From: Embleya sp040629175
GTDB lineage: Bacteria > Actinomycetota > Actinomycetes > Streptomycetales > Streptomycetaceae
Direction of reading: 5' to 3'
NCBI RefSeq assembly: GCF_040629175.1
Contig: NZ_JBEXUX010000014.1
Span: 108,880-172,879, forward strand
Length of the DNA: 64,000 nt
Of the stretch, positions 59,689 to 64,000 are shown piece by piece. Position numbers and translations under genes: made by a program. Position 1 is the stretch's first letter; every line of letters begins with the position of its first letter. The notes beneath the pieces are model-generated. The model was not told where the DNA came from, did no database searches, and saw only the letters and a list, made by a program, of their open reading frames with translations.

Positions 59689-60315
59689 ATGTCCATCGCA
59701 GGGGCGGATCGGGACCGGGACGGGACGGCCGCGCGCATCGCGGCGCGTGCCGTCGTGCTGCCGCCGTCGGTGGGTCGGACCCGGCTGGTCGCGGTGGACG
59801 GCATCGGCGGTTCGGGCAAGAGCACGCTGGCCGACGCCATCGCCGCGCGATCCGGTGGAGCGCCCGTGGTGCGGCTGGACGACTTCGCCCGACCCGGGGA
59901 CTTCTTCGGCTGGCTGCCGCGCCTGCGCGCGCAACTGCTCGAACCGCTCGCCCGGGGTGCGGCGGCCCGCTGCGACACCTACGACTGGGCCGCCTATCGG
60001 GTCAGCGGCTACAGCGAGGTGCCGGCCGCGCCGGTGTTGATCCTGGAGGGGGTCGGCGCGGCTCGGCGCGAACTCGGCCCGGTGACGGCGCTGCGGATCC
60101 GGGTCGACACACCCGCCGCGCTCGCCGCCGCGCGCACCCTCGATCGGGACGGCCCCGAACTGGCCTGGTTCTGGCGGCTGTGGCGCGCGGCCGAGGCCGC
60201 ACACCTGGCCGACGACCGCCCCTGGACCCGCCCACACCTGCGCGTCGACGGAACCGGCGGGCGTCGTGCGGCCGTTGCCGAGCGGCGGGTGCTCGCCGGC
60301 GGGGGCGCTCGGTAG
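59689..60315 (+). CDS. P-loop kinase (uridine kinase-like)
   Basis: 208 aa. Walker A GIDG-like VDGIGGSGKSTLADAIAARSGG (about residue 38), then the nucleoside-kinase-type acidic strand VVRLDDFARPGDFFGWLP, DTYDWAAYR and APVLILEGVGAARREL (Walker-B-like ILEG), a layout seen in uridine/phosphoribulokinase-like proteins of actinomycetes. Substrate is unknown; the lid region R-x-x-x-R is present only loosely (RTLDRDGPELAWFWRLWRAAEAAHLAD). ATG 59689 is the first in-frame start. Divergent from PucR (110 bp) and followed by two strong terminators. Confidence 0.82.
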   Translation: MSIAGADRDRDGTAARIAARAVVLPPSVGRTRLVAVDGIGGSGKSTLADAIAARSGGAPVVRLDDFARPGDFFGWLPRLRAQLLEPLARGAAARCDTYDWAAYRVSGYSEVPAAPVLILEGVGAARRELGPVTALRIRVDTPAALAAARTLDRDGPELAWFWRLWRAAEAAHLADDRPWTRPHLRVDGTGGRRAAVAERRVLAGGGAR

Positions 60316-60316
60316 C

Positions 60317-60346
60317 CGACGGCGCCCGGTCGACCGGGCGCCGTCG
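60317..60346. terminator. Perfect 30-bp palindrome terminator
   Basis: Two 15-nt arms (CGACGGCGCCCGGTC and its complement) meet with no loop, directly behind the kinase stop and between convergent genes. Confidence 0.8.
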
Positions 60347-60354
60347 CCGCCGTA

Positions 60355-60389
60355 CCCGTCCCGCGCGGGTGCACCCCACGCGGGACGGG
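60355..60389. terminator. Second hairpin, 11-bp stem
   Basis: CCCGTCCCGCG pairs with CGCGGGACGGG across a 13-nt loop. It lies 8 bp after the first palindrome and near the end of the convergent DUF6571 gene. Confidence 0.75.
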
Positions 60390-60399
60390 CCCGTTCGGC

Positions 60400-62526
60400 C
60401 TACTTGCGCCCGAGCCGGCGCGGCGCGACGTCCATCGCGTTGGACCGACGGTCCTCGGCGAGGTCGGCGATCTCCTCCGGGCTGGCGTTGTTCGCCCGCG
60501 CGTACTCCTCCGCCATCGCCTTCGAACTCGACCAGCCGCTCCAGTAGTTCTCGGTGCGACTGAGCCCCGAACCGTGTTCGAGCCCGGCGGTGTCCGCGGC
60601 CAGCGCGTGCGCGGTGTACCAGTCCATCATCCGACCGGCGGGGATGCCGACGTGCGGGATGTAGCTGAGGATCTGCGCACTCGTGAGGTACTGGAACTTG
60701 CGGTTCCAGGTCGCCTCGGTGACCCCCGCCTCGCGCGCCGCGACGATCGACTCGTCGCGCAGCCCGTCCATGGTCCCCAGCGCGTTGAACGCCTGCCGGG
60801 CCTCGACGTCCATGGCCGGCAGCGCACCCGGCACCTTGACCACCGGGTGCTGGGCCAGCACGTCGGCGGCGTGGTTGACGGTCGCGCCGTGCATCACCGC
60901 GAACGCCTCGGGGTCGGTGCCGGCGGCGGTGATCACCCGCATCAGGTCCTGGTCGTGGAACATCGACCCGTTCTGGCCGTCCTTGGCCACGAGTTGGTCG
61001 TACACCCCGTCGCCCATGTACGACGCGACCATGTTGCCCACGCTGTCGCGCATGATCGCCGGGAACTTGCCCTGTTTCCCGTCCTCTCCGCCCAGCACCG
61101 AGACGGTGTCGCGCATGATCTGCTTCATCGTCTCGTCGTGCACGGGGTGGGCGCCGCCGGGCAGACCGTAACCGCCGGTGGGCACCTGGCCGGTGGCCGC
61201 GGCCTCCAACGCGCGCCCCAACTCGTCGTAGCCGGGCGGGTTGTAGCCCTCGGGAATCGGTCCGGCGCCGTCCCAGTCCATCAGCCAGTGCCGGTCCTTG
61301 AGCATGTAGGCGACCTCGCCCGGGTGCTTGGCCGGATCGAAGAACTCCTTCGCGGCCTCCGGGTTGTTGCCGAACGCGGCCATCAGGCCGGTCATCGGGT
61401 CGAGCCCCGCGCCGTGCCCGTCGGTGATGTCGAGCCGGAACCCGTTGTACATCGCACCCGACGGGGTGTTCTTGAGCCATACCGCAGGATCGTCCCGCTC
61501 CATGGCACGCATGTCCTGCCCGATCTGGCGCAGGAAATCGGTGTCCTGATGACCGGTGTCCAGCAACGTGCCCAGGAGTTGGTATCCGTAGGGCTGAAAC
61601 GAATACAGCCCGATGTCGGTCTTCTCCCGGCCGGCCCGCTTGAGTTCGTCGATCCAATTCTGATCGACGTGCGGCCCGGGCCCCTTGCCGGTCCCGGCGG
61701 CCAACACCCGGCCCAGATCGGCCTGGATGGCCTTGAGATCCTCCTGCTGATCCTTGGGCACGTCGCTGCCCGCGCCCAACTTGGCGATCATGCCCGCCAA
61801 CCACAGGGTGCCGCGCGGGCCCTGCTGGTTCAGGAACGGTGTGCTGAACGCCGGGTCGTCGGCATTGGCGGCAAGCAGGTTGCGCAGTTCGCCACGCTCG
61901 GCCGGACTGAGCATCATCAGCCGGTTGGCCAGATCGGTCGCCCGGCGGGCGTCCTGGGCCGGACCCGCGCCGACCGCGTTGCCGTTGAACTTCTTCGGGT
62001 CCGCGCCCCGGGTGTCCGCGTTCAACGCGAACGCGGCCCGCTGGTCGGCGGCGGTGGCCTCGGTCAGCGCCTTGCCGATCCGGTCCGAGATGCCCTGCGC
62101 CGCCTCCTTGAGCGGTTTGACCGCCGCGTCGTAGTCGTCCGGCGGCAGGTTGCGGGCGTACGGCGGCGCCGTCCAGTGCACGCCGCCGCTGTCGTCCACG
62201 GTCAGCTTCTGGTCGACCGCGTCGGCGATCGCCTTGGTCAGGTGTTCCTTCGCGGTCTTGAGGTCGCTCGCAGCGTCCAGCAGCACCGTGCGCAGCGCCG
62301 CCGCCTCGGTGTGCGCGTCCTCGATCTGGCCGGACATGGTGCGCAGTTCACCGATTCCGGTGTTCGCCTCGGAGCCCTTCCAGGCGCCGCCCGCGAGCGG
62401 GGAGATCACCTCGCGGTCCACGTCGCCGTGCTGGGTGTGCATGCGGTCGGGCAGCGTCGCCCAGACCTCGGCGGCGGTGGTCAGCGTGCCCAGGTCGACA
62501 TCGCGCAGATGGATGAAGTCGACCAC
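60400..62526 (-). CDS. DUF6571-type large WXG-like protein
   Basis: 708 aa. The N-terminal 110 residues (VDFIHLRDVDLGTLTTAAEVWATLPDRM, AWKGSEANTGIGELRTMSGQIEDAHTEAAALRTVLLDAASDLKTAKEHL) have the helical hairpin with W-x-G near residue 50 seen in ESX/type VII-associated proteins. The rest (about 190-700) matches the actinobacterial DUF6571 layout: DPAFSTPFLNQQGPRGTLWLAGMIAKLG, LAAGTGKGPGPHVDQNWIDELKRAGRE, YSFQPYGYQLLGTLL, MTGLMAAFGNNPEAAKEFFDP, LMDWDGAGPIPEGYNPPGYDELGRALEAAATG. Function unknown; no known toxin motif is visible. It starts 3 bp after the stop of a small WXG-like partner, so the two are probably co-expressed and perhaps secreted together. Confidence 0.82.
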   Translation of the reverse strand: MVDFIHLRDVDLGTLTTAAEVWATLPDRMHTQHGDVDREVISPLAGGAWKGSEANTGIGELRTMSGQIEDAHTEAAALRTVLLDAASDLKTAKEHLTKAIADAVDQKLTVDDSGGVHWTAPPYARNLPPDDYDAAVKPLKEAAQGISDRIGKALTEATAADQRAAFALNADTRGADPKKFNGNAVGAGPAQDARRATDLANRLMMLSPAERGELRNLLAANADDPAFSTPFLNQQGPRGTLWLAGMIAKLGAGSDVPKDQQEDLKAIQADLGRVLAAGTGKGPGPHVDQNWIDELKRAGREKTDIGLYSFQPYGYQLLGTLLDTGHQDTDFLRQIGQDMRAMERDDPAVWLKNTPSGAMYNGFRLDITDGHGAGLDPMTGLMAAFGNNPEAAKEFFDPAKHPGEVAYMLKDRHWLMDWDGAGPIPEGYNPPGYDELGRALEAAATGQVPTGGYGLPGGAHPVHDETMKQIMRDTVSVLGGEDGKQGKFPAIMRDSVGNMVASYMGDGVYDQLVAKDGQNGSMFHDQDLMRVITAAGTDPEAFAVMHGATVNHAADVLAQHPVVKVPGALPAMDVEARQAFNALGTMDGLRDESIVAAREAGVTEATWNRKFQYLTSAQILSYIPHVGIPAGRMMDWYTAHALAADTAGLEHGSGLSRTENYWSGWSSSKAMAEEYARANNASPEEIADLAEDRRSNAMDVAPRRLGRK

Positions 62527-62529
62527 GGG

Positions 62530-62931
62530 TCAGCCTCCGAACGTCGTGCAGACGGTTTTCTCGGTGGCGCGCCAGTTGCTCGCCGTGCTGTTCAGATTGC
62601 CCGCCCGGCCGGCGAGCGTGTCGGCCACCGCGATGGTGCGGTCGTGCCAGGCGGTGTGGGCACCGTCCAGCGCCTTGGCCAGATCGAAGCCGGCCAGTGC
62701 CTTGGACACCGGCTCCAGCGCGGTGACGCCCTTGAGGCCGGTCGTACGGAAGTCGCCCGCGATCTCCCGCAGTCGGCCGGCGGCGGAGTCGAGCGTGCCG
62801 GGCTCGACGTGCACGTCCGGCGCCTGCGGCGCGCAACCCGGGCGCGGGTTGGGCGTGTTCGTCGCGGCGTAGGGACTTCTGGTCAGCCGGGGCATCCCCG
62901 GGTTGATTATCGAGTCGAAGTCGGTCGTCAT
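62530..62931 (-). CDS. Small WXG100/ESX-like helical protein
   Basis: 133 aa. After a 40-residue flexible N-terminus there are two amphipathic helices (VEPGTLDSAAGRLREIAGDFRTTGLKGVTALEPVSKALAGFDLAKALDGAHTAWHDRTIAVADTLAGRAGNLNSTASNWRATEKTV), with the turn holding a Trp (HTAWHDR) in place of a strict W-x-G. This is the size and shape of ESX substrates or partners encoded next to a large type VII effector-like protein in actinomycetes. It is predicted to pair with the N-terminal hairpin of the DUF6571 protein encoded 3 bp downstream. No secretion machinery is in the window. Confidence 0.72.
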   Translation of the reverse strand: MTTDFDSIINPGMPRLTRSPYAATNTPNPRPGCAPQAPDVHVEPGTLDSAAGRLREIAGDFRTTGLKGVTALEPVSKALAGFDLAKALDGAHTAWHDRTIAVADTLAGRAGNLNSTASNWRATEKTVCTTFGG

Positions 62932-63156
62932 GGTGTAACCCCCGAGTCACCAGTGCGATACGCGTCATACACCTGTGTTACCCGGCCATCCAAGACCACC
63001 GGGCCGGCTTGATCAACCGGCGCGCGCAGATCCGGGCGGAAGATGCCGGATCGGGATCTCGGCCGGCGGCGACTCGGGGCGGATGTACCGGCGATCGCGG
63101 CGCGGCCGGGAGACGCTGTCCCGGTACCCATCGACGGACACCCCCGGGAGCCTCGG

Positions 63157-63882
63157 ATGACCGACAACGGACCACCGCCCGCCCGCTACGACGACCTGCG
63201 GGCGCTGTTCGTCAACTGCACGCTCAAGCGCTCACCCGAGGTCAGCAACACCCAGGGACTCGTGGACCTCAGCCGCGGCATCATGACCCGACACGGCATC
63301 GTGGTCGATCAGATCCGCGCGGTCGACCACGAGATCGCCACCGGCGTGTGGCCGGACATGAGCGACCGGGGCTGGCCCGGCGACGAGTGGCCCGCGCTGT
63401 ACGAGCGGGTGCTGGCCGCGGACATCCTGGTGCTGGCCGGGCCGATCTGGCTGGGCGACAACAGCTCGGTGCTCAAGCGGGTGGTGGAGCGGCTGTACGC
63501 GTGCTCCAGCCTGCTCAACGACGCCGGGCAATACGCGTACTACGGGCGGGTCGGCGGTTGCCTGATCACCGGCAACGAGGACGGCGTCAAGCACTGTGCG
63601 ATGAACGTGCTGTACAGCCTCCAGCACCTGGGCTACGTCGTCCCGCCGCAGGCGGACGCCGGCTGGATCGGCGAGGTCGGGCCGGGGGCGTCCTACCTGG
63701 ACCCCGGCTCGGGCGGCCCGGAGAACGACTTCACCAACCGCAACACCACGTTCATGACCTGGAACCTGATGCACCTGGCCCGAATGCTCAAGGACGCGGG
63801 CGGGATGCCGGCCTACGGCAACCAGCGCGCGGGCTGGGACGCCGGGTGTCGCTACGACTTCGAGAACCCGGACTACCGCTGA
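63157..63882 (+). CDS. Flavodoxin-fold NAD(P)H:FMN oxidoreductase-like protein
   Basis: 241 aa. N-terminal strand ALFVNCTLKRSPEVSNTQGLVDLSRGIMTRHG (FMN phosphate loop as T-L-K-R-S), IRAVDHEIATGVWPDM, AADILVLAGPIWLGDNSSVLKRVVERLY (flavin ring contact GPIWLG), YGRVGGCLITGNEDGVKHCAMNVLYSLQHLGYVVPP. This is the flavodoxin_2/NADPH-FMN reductase family; the redox partner and substrate are unknown. ATG 63157 has GGGAG about seven bases upstream. Divergent from the WXG-like gene over 225 bp, in which no strong element was seen. Confidence 0.85.
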   Translation: MTDNGPPPARYDDLRALFVNCTLKRSPEVSNTQGLVDLSRGIMTRHGIVVDQIRAVDHEIATGVWPDMSDRGWPGDEWPALYERVLAADILVLAGPIWLGDNSSVLKRVVERLYACSSLLNDAGQYAYYGRVGGCLITGNEDGVKHCAMNVLYSLQHLGYVVPPQADAGWIGEVGPGASYLDPGSGGPENDFTNRNTTFMTWNLMHLARMLKDAGGMPAYGNQRAGWDAGCRYDFENPDYR

Positions 63883-63924
63883 CCGGAGCCGACCCAGACC
63901 CCGCGACCTGTGGGCCACGACGCA

Positions 63925-63962
63925 GCGGCCCCCGCACGAGGTGCTCCTCGCCCAGGGGCCGC
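63925..63962. terminator. Hairpin between convergent genes
   Basis: GCGGCCCC (63925-63932) pairs with GGGGCCGC (63955-63962), enclosing a smaller CGAG/CTCG hairpin; it lies between the flavodoxin-like gene and a convergent gene end. Confidence 0.6.
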
Positions 63963-63981
63963 CGGCCGTACCGCTTCCGAA

Positions 63982-64000
63982 CTAGACGCTCGCGTCCTTG
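63982..64000 (-). CDS. Possible 3' end of a gene entering from the right edge
   Basis: On the minus strand the last bases read K-D-A-S-V-stop (TAG at 63982-63984), placed right after a convergent terminator-like hairpin. Only five codons are visible, so this is a guess from position. Confidence 0.3.

Overview
The window is about 70% GC, with heavy use of GTG/TTG starts, several probably leaderless genes, and a gene content (HelD/HelR helicase with a rifamycin-associated element, LysM-NlpC/P60 hydrolase under a c-di-AMP riboswitch, PucR, ROK, LacI and HxlR regulators, DUF6571/WXG-like secretion substrates, a multi-gene NRPS operon). All of this points to a Streptomycetaceae-type actinomycete chromosome. 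There are no phage genes and no CRISPR array. Most of the window is metabolism plus one specialised-metabolite cluster.

Layout. 0-1.2 kb: a truncated hypothetical gene directly behind an odd tRNA-Arg(UCG)-like gene that has its own promoter. 1.2-4.7 kb: MFS exporter / MarR pair with operators, then an RlmG/RsmC-type rRNA methyltransferase. 4.7-10.5 kb: glycerate kinase and a LacI-controlled sugar-acid catabolic operon (TIM-barrel isomerase, DUF993, Gfo/Idh/MocA oxidoreductase). 10.5-16.8 kb: MFS/CGNR pair, MmyB-type regulator, NarL-type two-component system, membrane protein. 16.8-25.7 kb: a second TIM-barrel gene with the same LacI-type operator, a HelR-like RNA polymerase helicase behind a rifamycin-associated element, MFS/LysR pair, glutaminase-STAS, RibD-like reductase, cupin.

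25.7-43.1 kb is the centrepiece. Eight genes on the minus strand, every junction overlapping by 4-8 bp, form one translationally coupled NRPS operon. Read from its promoter near 43.3 kb it encodes C-A-PCP (Lys/Orn-like code), C-A-PCP-TE-MFS (Ser code; thioesterase with Cys in place of Ser; exporter fused to the synthetase), an acyl/aryl-AMP ligase, C-A-PCP (Gly-like code), MbtH, a discrete carrier protein, a discrete condensation domain with a changed HHxxxDG motif, and an N,N-dimethylformamidase-like protein with a beta-propeller-like tail. A large dyad sits just upstream of the -35 box of the likely promoter. The product is predicted to be a small, possibly acylated peptide containing a basic residue, Ser and Gly, with release and export joined in one polypeptide.

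43.4-49.3 kb: imine-reductase-like enzyme divergent from an HxlR regulator fused to an IS5-type DUF4096 domain, then a ROK regulator / APC transporter / ROK sugar kinase set with a clear operator. 49.2-49.6 kb: a cluster of short GC-rich repeats. 49.8-53.0 kb: cell-wall hydrolase under a c-di-AMP riboswitch, a frameshifted TIGR04222-like gene, and a GDT1/UPF0016 Mn transporter under a yybP-ykoY riboswitch. 53.0-59.6 kb: SMR/TetR pair with tandem operators and a PucR-linked operon (PLP decarboxylase, M55 D-aminopeptidase, amino-acid permease). 59.7-64 kb: P-loop kinase, DUF6571 and WXG-like proteins, flavodoxin-fold protein, and the last codons of a further gene.
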